Source of the DNA: Apostichopus japonicus
Lineage: Eukaryota > Echinodermata > Holothuroidea > Aspidochirotida > Stichopodidae
Length of the DNA stretch: 64,000 bases
Assembly (NCBI RefSeq): GCF_037975245.1
Contig: NC_092578.1
Location: 17,135,321 to 17,199,320, forward strand
Direction of reading: 5' to 3'
Shown here: in pieces, positions 37,860-50,330 of the stretch
How positions within the stretch are numbered: position 1 is the first letter of the stretch
Layout of the letters: each line of letters begins with the position of its first letter
The notes under the pieces: generated by a model
What the model saw: only the letters and a program-made list of their open reading frames with translations
The model's database searches: none
What the model was told of the DNA's origin: nothing
Position numbers and translations under genes: made by a program

Positions 37860-40800
37860 AGAAAGAAAATTATCACACTACGGCAATTTCGATACGTGTC
37901 TAAACGAAATAACAGTCAAAAGGAAAGGGGGTCAATGGCGTGCTTCTCTATTTTCAATGAAATTAATCATTCTTTTCATATAGTAGAACCATAGTAACGT
38001 ACACGACATCCGCTAAAGTTATATGTTGAAGCAACAAAAAAAAAAAAAAAAACTTAATTTACCTCCGTGAGATAAAGACATGTCTTCACGTTTTTAGTCG
38101 TTCCTCTTTCACAACGTGAGTTCTTTGTTATTGACAAATTGTTTGCTATAATTTTCCCGTAAATATTTAATATTGGAAAATAATTCAATTCTCTTGCGTA
38201 TGACCTATCTGTTAAATAAACAAAGATTTTAAAAAAGTAAAAAGTAATCGAATGTTTCCATCAATCTTTGTTTTGTGAACAGTTGGCTATAAATAACATT
38301 ATGATAGATTGTTACTTTTTTGGACCTAGTTATTTGGGTTAGGAAGTATTGCATTTCCTCACGTACTATAACTATTGACTTTCTCCAAGTACGTGAATGT
38401 TGTTAAAGGAACACGATATTTATCTAGACGTATATATTTTAATATAATGATTCCCAAAAGGAAAAACATGTTTTTAACAATCAGATTCCAATATACCTGA
38501 ATGCAAGTATATACTTGACCATATCCCCTGGCAAAACTAGAATACTCCGCAGTAGTCTTTTTGGTCACCCCATATGTAGCCTAACTTGCAATCGCATTCA
38601 TGTAATAACAAAACCTGATATTATACATTTATATATCGTCTGCACCGATAATGTGTTTGTGTAAATGTGATAACTACATACTTTTTGCTTTCATGGCTTT
38701 AGGCAGAATGTTAGTCTTGTTAAGTCATAGTCCCAAGAAATAAGAACACTTTTGGAGGCAAGTATCGTTTTATTGAAGCTGTTCCGGTTTTCAAGATATT
38801 ACTTTTAAAATATGCTGCACCTCTAGACTGCTCCTTTAATGGTAAATTCAGGATATAACTTCGGCTCCCAAAGTATACATATCTAAATGTTAATGTTGAA
38901 CCATCATTTTATAAATTCTAATAATTCAATCAAAACATGTTTTTTTGTGATCATATGGACAAACAGAGCACCCTTGGATGACCTTCAACACCATTTGTTC
39001 TGGACCGATTTGTAATACATTGTAAACGTCTTAAATGAGGCTACGAATCTCTTGTTTTCCCCATTGAGGCATGTGTTGCATCTGAAGAACTGACACAATA
39101 GTCTCTGTGTTAGACTAAACAGTTCAGTCACTTTCATTGATGAGCCTTAGATATTTTTAAAGGGTCATTCCTAAAAAAAGTAAATAAATAAAAAATAAAA
39201 GTAGTATGGGTGTACAACCTGGACTATACTAGCAGTGTTTATTTAGCGGTCTACCATGATATTAAAATAATGATTAAAAAACGTCATATTTTAAGAACGT
39301 TTAAAAATTCCTTCTTTATATATACAGGAGATCCAAGTTTATTGGAACGTAGAACTGATCGAATCTGTCAGTGGTCTCTCTGTAGTTATTATTTTATTTT
39401 ATTTTTTGGACATGATCATAAAAATAAAACTTTCTGTAGACAAATTATTTAAATATTATAAAGATAAAAAACAAACAAATTTTCCGATCATTAATGTCTT
39501 GGTGACATCAATTGACATGTTATGTTGCCAGATTTGTTCACAAAATATCACCAAAATAGAAAAATATAAAATAAAACAAAATAAAAGGTGCTATTTGAAT
39601 GTGGTTTGCCATTAAGATGCAGACAGTTTTCTGAATATACAATATCCCTTTAAAGCTGAGCTTCTAAATATTGAAACCTATTTTCTCTTACCAATGCCTG
39701 TAATATCTTCCATTTAATCACGCTTGCCCTACAAAACCACTTAAATCTAAGATATATTTGCTTTCGAGTACAATTTTCTTTTGATAATATTGCAATCAAT
39801 TAATAGAAACGGATGAAACGTTTAGTCTATCTTTTTTTTGGAAACATGATTATAATGACGGTAAATAATTAATTAGTTGCCGATTCATGAAAACACTTTT
39901 GAATTCATAGTTTTCAAAACTTAATAGCTTCATACCAAAAACATCGACATCGCCAAATTTTTTATTTTATTTACTCTTTTCAAAAAAAAATTCTGTGCCG
40001 TCTTTTCTAAAAGCAGATAAAAGTGTTTGAAAAAAATATTTCCGCTGAGCAAACGTCTGACCATGAGATATATTGTTTTGTCTTTTATTCGGTGTCTCAT
40101 GCAAATGGTTAAAACCCTTTTTTCATCTAAAGTAAGTGCGTGTAGGCATTTTGTCAATAAGAAGGTATACATCAATATTCTTTGTATGACTAGTCTAAAA
40201 AAAAAGGTTGCCATGGGTAATAATCATTTTGTTATTGAACGCAAAAATCAGTTTGAAATAGAAAAATATATATAATAAATAATACGTATCGCTAAAGCTT
40301 TGTTTGTATTCCGTTGGTTGTTCTATTTTTATTTACTACCAAATAAAAATATTAAAAGGCTGTTAAATCTTAAAATGAGAAACCATAACAAGAACATCTA
40401 TTCGTAGGAATTCGAAATCGGGTACTCAAAACAAAAAGAGGGGGGGGGGGGGGTCCGGTAACCTCGACGCGGACCTCGACATCCAAGTCGGGCCCCACAG
40501 AGAATTTAGTCAACAGTCCCTTTTTGAATCTTCGAAATTACATGGTCATTATTCTTTATATACATTGCTCGGGCCCTCCTTAAATGACCCGTGTTCCCCC
40601 TCACCCACCCCTCCCCCCCCCCGCAACCCATTCGTCGTCGTGCGCCTTGGTCAGATATGACGGGTATTTTAATGGCATATCCTATTATTCCTTTTTTTAA
40701 TTATCAAATTGCCATCACGTATGCGCCATTTTCTTAAAGTGAAAACCAACAGCGTTGGCTATTAATTTAACTGGGAGTAGATCAACTTTGTACGAATATC

Positions 40801-41460
40801 GTTAAAACATGACAGTTTCCATGTTAAGACTCCGGGCTTTTCGTAACGAAAAACACATTTCATCTGTTACTTTTATTAGCTAGCGTCCAGCTTGACGTTA
40901 TATTGCTGAGATGTTGTCCAAATTTCTTCACTATACAAGAATTCCCCGACGTTTCTATGCTATACTTGAAGATGATATTGAAAGATAACCGAATCCACGT
41001 AACACTTCCTAAGCCAATCAGAACGTCGCGTTTGCAAAATTTCTTTGATCTTCCGCAGCTAATAGGCTGTGGTTATACATTATTTTTAATATTAAATTAA
41101 TTTCTAACCTTAGCAACGTTTCATATGGATTCCAACCATTTTTTATTTTAAGACCAAGGTTCAAAGTCCCTCACCTTTCGCTTGATATAATGATGCAGAG
41201 GTATAGGTTTATTTTTGCTGGAAAAATAGAGGACATTTTATTGTAAGTCTCTTAGGTTAAAACTTGTACAGCGTGTCAAATTTTGTAACGAAAATTAATT
41301 TGATGTTAACACTGTTTATCTCCTACCTCTCCTCTTCCCCTGTTGGTTTTTTTTCTTCTCTCCATCCCTTGTCTACTAATCCTCTTACATCTATCTCATT
41401 GTGTTCACCATGCTCATTAACCTGTCTGTATTCTGTGCGTGTTTTTGTCCTTTCTGTTAC
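37860..41460. other. intergenic, nothing recognised
   Basis: About 3.6 kb of AT-rich sequence with poly-A (38035), G13 (40441) and C-rich (40600) runs. No exon or matched repeat. Confidence 0.4.
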
Positions 41461-41472
41461 TGTTACTTGTCA

Positions 41473-41590
41473 TTTAGCCTTTGAAGAAGATCCTGCTAGG
41501 ATCGAAACGTCAGGCCAACTTACTTTTACATATTATCTACACATGCAGGCTCTTTAGTGGATAAACATTTTGATAACAGTTTTATTTTAT
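41473..41590 (+). mobile_element. GGATCGAAACGTC element, copy 3 (single arm)
   Basis: Carries one arm only (GCCTTTGAAGAAGATCC, TGCTAGGATCGAAACGTC, AGGCCAACTTACTTTTAC) and the shared CTCTTTAGTGGATAA and AACAGTTTTATTTTATT terminus. It lacks the inverted partner arm. Confidence 0.65.
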
Positions 41591-42340
41591 TTTGATGTTA
41601 ACAGGTAAGAAGTGAGATATGCACAAAGTTTGATATGCTCCTCATTATTTTTCACTCTTTTGATATTTTGGGGGAGGCTTTATGTCCAAAATTTCAGCTT
41701 ACACAATAGCAATACACATGAGCGTTTTCTGATTCAGTTCAATCCATTTTTAAGGTAGAAAATTGAATTTAAACAAAGGGGAAGGGGACTTTCTTTTGGG
41801 TAGTTTTCCATTTATGGTATCAAACTTGTTCACTTTTGGAACAAACAACAAAAATAATACATTCAAATGGCTTCACTTCATGTAAAATAGGCTCAATGCT
41901 TAAGATGGTGGGGTGGGGAGGAAGGGGAAGGAGGGGTCATGGCCCCCACCTCCATCGACAGTCAGGAACAAAACGATAAGCCCGAAGATAATTATAAATA
42001 CATTCATTGAAGAATTAGACAATTCCTCCGGTCCTGTCCGCTCTCGACCTGTTTCGCTCACAATACGCTGTACGTATACTATATGAACCATGCATATACA
42101 ACCTATACGATATGCTGCATTATACAACACCTAATGGTATTCTGGTCATTTGATTGGTCAATTGCTCGTTGATTGCATGCAAAATCCGCTCTATTCCACT
42201 CTATTAAATAGAACCATGGGTTATACTTTTTTGGTAGCACTTTTTTTCAATGGTAAGAGAGCAGAGAAACCTGTCTGTTCAAAACAATCTATTGTATGAG
42301 TGCATTTTACTCATCTTAATGTAATATGTTGTATAAAACA
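41591..42340. other. intergenic, nothing recognised
   Basis: No gene or repeat matched; G-rich patch near 41910-41945. Confidence 0.4.
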
Positions 42341-42492
42341 AATAATGAATGGTTTCCATTCGTGCAATAGTGCAAATATTTCATTCGTTGAAAGATGTAA
42401 TTTGTTCCATTCAACGAGGCGCAGCCGAGTTGAATGGAACATATTACATCTTTCAACGAACGAAATATTTGCACTCATAACCATTCATTATT
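42341..42492. mobile_element. fold-back MITE
   Basis: A near-complete hairpin. AATAATGAATGG is mirrored by CCATTCATTATT. GCAAATATTTCATTCGTTGA, AAGATGTAAT and TTGTTCCATTCAACGAGGC are mirrored by GCCGAGTTGAATGGAACA, ATTACATCTTTCAACGAACG and AAATATTTGC. The loop is only a few bases. One arm has a 15-base insertion (TTTCCATTCGTGCAA). Confidence 0.85.
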
Positions 42493-43165
42493 AGTATACT
42501 ATACTTTGCATTAATATTGCACACAACTAACTTGCACGGACTATACATGCAGTCTATATTTAGCACTCGCCAATACATGACACAATGACAATGCTAGTAT
42601 TGTAAAGTTAAGTTTCATATTTCATTTTATGCTTTATATTTCGAGCTGGCAAGCCGGTAAGTAATGCTAAATAAACAGAGTTTCAACGCAATATTGCCGT
42701 AAAACTCAAGTACTTCTATTTTTGGCGAAATTTCCTATTGAAATGTTAATATAGCATTGTAAATAACCATTCTTGCACTTTCCATTTTTACTAAGTAGTT
42801 ACTCAAAAAAGAAACTTAATTGCAAGGTTTGACCAAAGACTTTTCGCTGAATAGAGAGATATAAGGCGGTAAACAAAACAAAAGCATTCATTAATTAATA
42901 ACTTATTTATGAGTTTGTATAGGCAGCTAAATTTAAACAAGTTTAATGATCACAATAATGACTTTGTATTAATATTCAGCTGTCTGAAAGTGCAGCGACT
43001 AACAATAATTAATCAGCAGTCATCAATAGCTAACCCTTTGAATATTCATCGTTGACATAAATTTACATCTATAGTTAGTAATCTAGCGAATATACATTTG
43101 TCAAGTTATAACATAATCATGTCATATTTGGTAGACGGCATTTAACATTAGTAAACGACAGAGGT
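42493..43165. other. intergenic, nothing recognised
   Basis: AT-rich; contains a TTGAATATTCATCG word at about 43038 that recurs at the GPCR 2 promoter side. Confidence 0.4.
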
Positions 43166-43168
43166 TAT

Positions 43169-43317
<149 letters not shown>

Positions 43318-43597
43318 TTCTGTTTGAAAAATCAAGATATACTTCCCAATGATCATAAATATGCATTTGATGACGTATAACAACCAATTATCCACACCCT
43401 CTCTGGCAATATCCACTATAGGAAATATTCTTTTTTAATAAAGAATATAGGCCTATGCATATGAAAGGTGTTCTTTTGTTCGTGGAAATGTACTGTCTAT
43501 ATATCCTTACAATTAAGCCTAACTGTGATAATATAACGGGAACGAAAATATCTTTCGACCGAGCTTCTCTGACAATCAACAGTCATCTATGTGCATT

Positions 43598-43900
43598 TGA
43601 AATTCTGTTGAATATTCATCGACGAATGCAATCATTATGCTATTTTTTGTTTATAAACACGACGGAGAGCATTTTGACAGTCATTAGCGGTATAGGCCTA
43701 TGGTTAGATTTAACCCGAAGCAATGTCATCAATATTCATTTGATATGCTGTTGAATATTCATCGTTGAATGCAATACATAAATATCTATATATATGCTGT
43801 ATGACATATATATATCGATAGCTAACACGACAGAGAGGATTTGACTGTCACTGTCAGCGAGCCTGATGTAATTTGAAAGCAATGTTTTCAATATCAGTTG
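43598..43900. repeat. tandem duplication upstream of GPCR 2
   Basis: Two diverged copies of about 145 bp. Both share GTTGAATATTCATCG and GAATGCAAT, then AACACGACxGAGAG, TTTGACxGTCA, and AGCAATGT with TCAATAT. The second copy ends about 120 bp before the preferred GPCR 2 start codon, so the repeat occupies the presumed promoter or 5' UTR. Confidence 0.6.
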
Positions 43901-44021
43901 CTCACATTATCATTTCGACATATACGGCGGTCATGAACAGATGCAGAAAACTATTGGACTGACCAATAGGCCTGTCCATACTCACTCGCAGGAGAGTATA
44001 CTGAGATGTGAACTAAGCAAG

Positions 44022-44633
44022 ATGAATTTAACAACATCTAGCGATGCCGTTACTGGGGAATCGGTAATCACAACCTATTTCATTTGCGAACTTTTGATCG
44101 CTCTCTTCGCAGTAGTAGGCAATTCTTCGATCATAGCTGCTTTCGCTATGAACCGTAGGCTTCGGACCATTCAGAATTACTATATCGTGTCTCTAGCAGC
44201 GATTGATTTCTCGATGGGGTTTTTCGCTATTCCGTTCGTGTTGCTTACATTGGATGGTCAAAGAGTCCAACGGATGGGGATATGTTTCTTCTTACTTACG
44301 GTGATTGTACTGATGGATCTTTGTTCGATATTTTCGATTTGGGCGCTGACCTTTGACCGTTTTTACGCCGTCTGTCGACCGTTTAGTTACCACGCTGTTA
44401 TGACCCGCAAGAGAACGATAATACACATCGCTGCCGCTTGGTTAATTCCTATAGCTATCTCTTCACTGGTTCCGTTAGGATGGAATATAGCGGATGAAAA
44501 CACCGTGGATTGTTTATTCCCGCTTATCGTCAGCATGCAATACTACGCTGTTCTATATTTCTTCTGTTTTCTACCATTATTTTTCGTGATGTGTTTGATG
44601 TACAGACGAATCTTCACAGTCATTCAAAAACAG
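44022..44633 (+). CDS. adenosine-receptor-like GPCR 2, exon 1 (TM1-TM5)
   Basis: 204 residues from the preferred Met at 44022, which begins MNLTTSSDAV with a glycosylation motif and leaves a short N-terminus like GPCR 1. An in-frame upstream ATG at 43941 would add 27 residues. Landmarks: Asn34 (1.50), Asp62 (2.50), Cys88 (3.25), Asp99 (3.36), Asp112-Arg113-Phe114 (DRY variant DRF), Trp140 (4.50), Cys164 and Phe166 in EL2, Pro185 (5.50). It closely parallels GPCR 1 (RTIxNxYIxSL, FDRFYAVCRP). The donor CAG|GTTAGT follows Gln204 in phase 0, the same site as in GPCR 1. Confidence 0.9.
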
Positions 44634-44741
44634 GTTAGTGAAATGCTCTTTTAGCCTTCTCTCTTCCCCTATCCCCCCTCCCTTTCCTCCTCCCCCTCAC
44701 CACCTTTTTATCCTTCACTATCCCCTAGCCCCTACCCTTTC

Positions 44742-44829
44742 TCCTTCTTCTCCTCCTCCTCCTCCTCCTCCTCCTCCTCCTCCTCCTCCTCCTCCTAATC
44801 CTCCTAATCCTCCTCCTCCTCCTCCTCCT
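44742..44829. repeat. (TCC)n microsatellite
   Basis: Pyrimidine-only trinucleotide tract shortly after the GPCR 2 donor; the proline-rich open frame over it is an artefact. Confidence 0.95.
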
Positions 44830-45841
44830 CACCACCTGTTCTTCGGGGGGGGGGGGGGCTGTGGCCTTAGGTAACTAAAGATACGTCGCTACTTTTGGAG
44901 TTCGGTAACAAAATACACCGCGTGTATGATCCTACATCCTCATAAAATGCCAACTTTGAATCAGGGCTATAACATGTCCGAACATCTCTCCCCTCAATCA
45001 GTGACCCCACTCCCCCCCCCCCCCACCACATCCCCTTCGTCAGTCATACAATCAACTTGAAAACTTTCCCCTCACAATTACACGCAGTAAACCACCTTCC
45101 CCTACCTCGTTTCCTCGCTGTGATGGGTACAGTATTGGATTTGATCTGTTTAGTGGGTGCAAGGATTTCAAGTTTGAGTTGAAGATAGCAATAACAATGA
45201 AATTGAAAAAGGTTCACAGTTGAGAAATATAGCATGTGGTACTGTCGTACAAAAAGGTCCTATATGTCCACTACAAAGTCAATGAATTTTTATCACCATG
45301 TGAAATCGTAGTTTCCATATGGAAAGACAATAGACTAAGACAATATAATAAAGACAATAGAATAAGGGATCTAAGCATTCAGTGCAGGCTCGAGTCCTGG
45401 CAAGAGCATTAAAGTTATGTCCAGTGACCACGTATATGTGGTACACTGTAGTCGATGGTTGCCGTGCCCCGGGGAACGACATTTTGAATTATGAAGATTT
45501 AGGTGTGTGGGTGTGACGGAGTTATCAATGACCGGGGGGGGGGGTAGTTCTTGTCAAGTATCAATTATAATTTAAGAAATAGGACAATCCCGCCAAAATT
45601 CCGAACTGTACGTTTTAAGAATTCTTTCGTTTATAGGGCTGCCATATTTATTCAGGGTGTTGTTCCACAAAACCTTCTTTAATTCATTTATTAACTTTTG
45701 ATTTATTATTTGTACATATAGTATACATGCTATTTTAAGCTTTATAACTCTTAACTGATTTTCAAATCCTATTTATAAATATGTACTTTTTGACTTTATA
45801 CTTGATTTTTAATTAACTTCTATCCAAACTTCTGATATGAA

Positions 45842-46375
45842 AATATGTTACTAGCACATTGATAGCACACTAGATAAATGTGTGCTAGTGACACTATGGA
45901 GTAAAAAAGTTCTTGTACTATGTTATTGGCCCATTAATAACACACTGGATAACCTTGTGCAAGTGACACTATCTAGGAAACCATTCTTGTAATATGTTAT
46001 TAGCCAATTGATAACACACTAGATAACTGTGTGCAAGTGACAATATCAAGGAAAAATATTCTTGTAATATGTTATTGGCCCATTGATAAAACACTAGATA
46101 ACTGTGTGCCAAGTGACACTATTAAGTAAAAAAAGTTCTTGTTATATATTATTGGCCCATTTATTAACACACTATGATAACTGTGTGCTAGCGGCACTAT
46201 CAAGCCCAAAAATATGTTCTTGTAATATGTTATTTGGCCCATTGATAACACACTATACAATTACGCTCTAGTGACACTATCAAGTGTAAATATTCTTGTT
46301 ATATGTTAATTGGCCCATTGATAAAACTAGAATACAGTGTGCAAGTGACACTATTAAAACAAACTAATGCAATGT
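45842..46375. repeat. tandem repeat, about 80-bp unit, 7 copies
   Basis: Each unit carries TTCTTGTAATATGTTATTGG, CCCATTGATAACACACTAG and ATAACTGTGTGCAAGTGAC, then ACTAT and an A-rich spacer. Units differ by small changes. Each contains an imperfect inverted repeat (TTAT-GGCCCATTG-ATAA) and a CACAC...GTGTG hairpin. Confidence 0.9.
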
Positions 46376-47791
46376 GTCATTTTATAAGTAAAGCCCGACG
46401 GTAATGTACTTACATTCGGAATCAAATTTATTCTTTCCAACGATGACACAAACATAAGATCGAATACTAAGTAAACACGTGAGTATCACGTGCCTGCACG
46501 TAAATTGTCTCAACTTTTGATGAACCGTCTGAATGTCGTTTTCACCTCATCTACTTTCATTAATGATTGATAGAGTAATATCCTATCATTGAAATATACA
46601 ACCTAAGTGGAGAAGTCTAAACTAGAATTGGCCTCAACAAATCATTGGTTTGTAGGACTTCACCAGAATTTATTAAAATGTCAATCAAATATATTTTGTT
46701 CATTAAGAAAAAAAAAATCTATTGATTATTAACACTTATCGCGTATAATGAAGAAGGAAAAAGTCATCAACTTATTCTCTTTCTATCTATATTTTCTACC
46801 ATAAATTATTTTCAAAGAAAAAAATTAATTACAAAACAGAAGTAGTTTTCCCCTTAAAGATGATATATTAAGGCTTTAAAGTAGACATCGCAAAGGTAAA
46901 GATTTTTTTTTTTTTTTTTTTGTAATGGATAAATTTCAAGCATATTTTTACGTATCAAAACAGTCTTTTTTTTCTTCATTTAAATAACTGGCGAGTAAAA
47001 TTTTTGTTTAAAATATGCTTACAATAGATTCACGTCTAGTATGCTAGGAAAGTAATAAAACTGACACGTTTGGGTGGGGGGGGTGGGGTCGGATTCACCA
47101 ACAAAAGATAATTTATTATTAACAATTGAATATGCTCGCTGAGTGGGGTTGGATGGGGTGTTCGATTGGGTTAGGTGGTTGGGGATTGGGATGGATGGGC
47201 TGAGGTGGAATCGGGTTACTCTACATTGGAATTACGTAATTGTTTCGTGAATATTCCCTGATGTTTAAGTTAATGAATCTTTACAAGTGATTAACATTTT
47301 TGACAAATATGTTCTGACATAAAAACTGAGCCAACCATTTCAACGGAAAACTCCTGGAATAAAATGAAACAAAAACACACTTTACCAATCAACTTGAGGA
47401 AGATTTTCAACTTTCACCACTAACCTGAAATGGTGACACATGTGTGTATATACGCTGGTACGTTTGATTTTATTTGGCTGGAGAAGTTGAAGTCGTTGTA
47501 TTAACAGTGTTATCAGGATTATCCAGTTATCCCTTGTAATCCGCTACGTGATACAAACAAGAAAGGTTGTATTAGATTAATGAAAGTCAATTATTTTGTT
47601 TTATATTTGAATTGCAAATTCTTGGGAAAATTGTGGATTTTATCTCTCTTTCTGTTTCTTTATTTCTTTTTTTACGGTTTGAAAAACGTCTAGAGTCATT
47701 CGCCAATATTGTATGACCAAGTAAAACAATAAACTAGAAACGATTGTAAATGCCTTTTTAATTTTGTTATTATAATTATTATTTTTTACAG

Positions 47792-48604
47792 CTCAGCAGT
47801 TTAGCCCAAATCCAAGCAATCGGTATTCGACTTAACAACCCATCAATCAATAATATGAAAGATGATGATGATTGTCATGATGATGGTGGTAGTGGTGGTG
47901 GAGAGGACAGAGGACAAATGAATGAACAAACAAAAGAAGATGACAATAGACCAGGGTTCGAATCAAAGCACAAAAGAAGGGAATCGAAGAGGAACAGAAG
48001 AGACTGGGACGTGACAGATGAAATCCTCTTATTGAAGAAGATAAAGGAAAATAATCCGGAAGGTAACATAACAACTGTATCTGGTCTAAACCGTAGCAAT
48101 GAAAACAACCTCTCAAAGAATTGTCTTAAGATGCGCGCGTCTAAAACCGATGCGCGCGTCGATGAAAAAGAAAGGACGCCGTTAGAAGTTAACGTCGTAA
48201 ATAAAGAACATCATGAGCCACCACCGCCTGGCGTCCGTGACGAGACGACGTTTTTACGCTTTCATCGGATTAAACAAGAACGCAAAACGGCACTTCTCTT
48301 TGTGTTTATATTACTGTTTTTCTTTATTTCTTGGTCTCCAATCTATATCATTGACGTTTGTCTCGCTTTTGACGTTAACGTTAATCAAAATCTGGTCAAC
48401 TTTGCTGTCCTGCTCTCCCATTTCAATAGCGCAGTCAATCCAATACTTTACGCATCGAAAAGTGAATTTCGCCGCATTTTCAAGAAATGGATTTTCGTCA
48501 TTAGCAACCGATTTTGTAAAGTTTGTTGTAAGAACAGGGTATCTGCGATGAACTTGGAGAATACAGCTGATGATTTTACACAAACATTTTCTCGATATAA
48601 TTGA
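47792..48604 (+). CDS. adenosine-receptor-like GPCR 2, exon 2 (IL3, TM6-TM7, tail)
   Basis: Residues 205-474. It starts LSSLAQIQAIGIRL, aligned to GPCR 1. The third loop is about 160 residues, beginning with an acidic/Gly run (DDDDCHDDGGSGGG, encoded by GAT/GGT repeats) and ending near HEPPPPGVR. TM6 has FFISWSPIYIID: Trp385 (6.48), Pro387 (6.50), Asp392 (6.55). TM7 has LLSHFNSAVNPILYAS: Ser413/His414 and NPILY (Asn420-Tyr424). Cys-containing tail (RFCKVCCKN) could be palmitoylated (inference). Stop TGA at 48602-48604. Confidence 0.9.
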   Translation, partial: LSSLAQIQAIGIRLNNPSINNMKDDDDCHDDGGSGGGEDRGQMNEQTKEDDNRPGFESKHKRRESKRNRRDWDVTDEILLLKKIKENNPEGNITTVSGLNRSNENNLSKNCLKMRASKTDARVDEKERTPLEVNVVNKEHHEPPPPGVRDETTFLRFHRIKQERKTALLFVFILLFFFISWSPIYIIDVCLAFDVNVNQNLVNFAVLLSHFNSAVNPILYASKSEFRRIFKKWIFVISNRFCKVCCKNRVSAMNLENTADDFTQTFSRYN

Positions 48605-48765
48605 CGGAGGGTGGACAAACATTTAAGCAGACGGGTGTGTTTTGCTATGGAAAAGTTAAGGTGCCGTCTCTCAAAAGTGTTAAGACCTTCTCCTACGCCA
48701 TTTTTATGCAATTTATCACATTTGTTTTAATACAAAATGTTGAATTTGTTACATTCTGATGCGAG

Positions 48766-48771
48766 AATAAA
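48766..48771 (+). promoter_or_regulatory. poly(A) signal of GPCR 2
   Basis: AATAAA about 160 nt after the stop, followed by a GT/T-rich stretch that fits a downstream element. Confidence 0.65.
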
Positions 48772-48779
48772 TGTGTTTT

Positions 48780-49760
48780 TTTTTGGTTGCTAAATGTTGC
48801 ATTGATGAGATGTTAAATATATGACATTTAATAAATAATAATGTTGTCATCATGCAGCAACATTGTATGAATCTAAAGCTTATTAGATCAAAGAAATTTG
48901 TCGTTTTGCTACAAATTGTTAACATATTATCTGAACAATTAATCATTTCGTTGAAAAGTGCTACTAATGTTTACAGAATTTGTTTTTTAACGTTTTGATG
49001 GCACCTTAACCATTCCATACAATTTTTGCAGCTTCATTTTTCTAGTCAACAGATAATTCTTAAAGGAGAAGTAAACCAAATTAATCTCTAGCTTATCTGA
49101 TTAAGATGTTTATGATAAAAAAAACAACTCCTCCAAATATCTAAGAAAAAATCCTGTTCCAGTATGGGAGACATTTTAGTTCAAAATAGTCTTGTCAGAG
49201 TGTGACGTCATATAAATCCACAAAGAGATGAAATCTCCTTCGCTCTTTGTTGTTATTGTTGTTGTTATTGTTGTTGCTGTTTTTGTTGTCGTCGTCGTTG
49301 TTATTGTTGATTTTTGAGAGTGAAAGTTAAAAAAAGATGGCACACACTGAAACAGTAACAGTGTATGACGTCATGATAATAACTTCAATATTTCTGATTC
49401 AGTGTTTGCAAAACCCGTCACTTTATTACAAGATATAAACATTGTCATAAATGAAGAAACCATTGAACATTTCAGCATGATGTTGCTCGATGATGCCATG
49501 TTATATTTAGACCTGTTGACTTGTGCAAGTCTTCATGTAAGTTGTGTATATACATGAACTATATATATATAAAACTCTGATATCTTTCAAATGGAATAAG
49601 ACTTTTACATTGCTTGGAGAATGTTTTTCATCACGAATATTTTAAAATCAACAAACAAAACAAACGCGTTACCTCATACAGTATAGTTGGGTTTATTTCT
49701 CCGTTTAAACAGTAAACTATTTTCTTTTGTATATTTTTACTATATTCTATGTATGATACG
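48780..49760. other. intergenic, nothing recognised
   Basis: AT-rich, with a (GTT)n-like stretch at about 49248-49310; no gene. Confidence 0.4.
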
Positions 49761-49774
49761 TCTATGTATGTTCC

Positions 49775-50330
49775 TTGATAATGCCCAGGCTTGACTACTG
49801 TAACTCCCTTTTATTTGGCCTTCCTGACTCTACACTGAAAAAACTTCAAACTGTTCAGAATTCTGCTGCCCGGTTAATATCATGTTCATCGCGTCATGAT
49901 CACATATCTCCAGTGCTTCAATTACTCCATTGCCTTCCAGTAAAACAACGGTCAATTTATAAGCTCCTCCTCTTAACGTACAAATCACAACACTCCCTTG
50001 CCCCTGGTTACATTACAAATTTAATTCTTCAGTATCATCCTCAACGCCAACTTCGCTCGTCTACAAAGTATCTTCTTGCCACCAGCCATACCCCAAACAC
50101 AAAGTTTTATGGAGAAAGAGCCTTCATCTCTGCTGCACCTCATCTCTGGAACAATCTACCATCTTCAATTCGCAATGCACCATCGGTTGACTGTTTTAAG
50201 CGTCTCTTAAAAACTCATTTATTCCAAAATTTACAGTGATTTGACTTGCATATTTGTGTACTTGTTCAAGCGCTTTGAGGCCTTTGCATAAAGCGCTCTA
50301 TAAATATTTGCTTATTATTATAACAAATTG
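49775..50330 (+). mobile_element. 5'-truncated L2/CR1-like LINE (reverse transcriptase 3' end)
   Basis: An intact frame of about 154 codons (stop 50237-50239) encodes the C-terminal end of a non-LTR reverse transcriptase ORF: RLDYCNSLLFGLPDSTLKKL, QTVQNSAARLI, SPVLQLLHCLPVKQR, YGERAFISAAPHLWNNLP, FKRLLKTHLF. These motifs are typical of L2/CR1-group elements. The polymerase palm motifs are missing, so it cannot be autonomous. The 3' end has AAGCGCTTTGAGG, AAAGCGCTCTATAAATA and a TTATTATTA tail, as expected. The absence of frame damage suggests a fairly young insertion. Confidence 0.85.

Larger units (their letters stand above)
44634..47791 (+). other. intron of GPCR 2
   Basis: A 3.2-kb phase-0 intron with a (TCC)n tract, poly-C/poly-G runs, an about 80-bp tandem repeat (45842-46375) and a T-rich run (46904-46921). 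It ends ATTTTTTACAG. Confidence 0.8.

Noticed and set aside
44638-44874. Proline-rich open frame
   Set aside because: It reads through the GPCR 2 donor into a (TCC)n tract in the intron.
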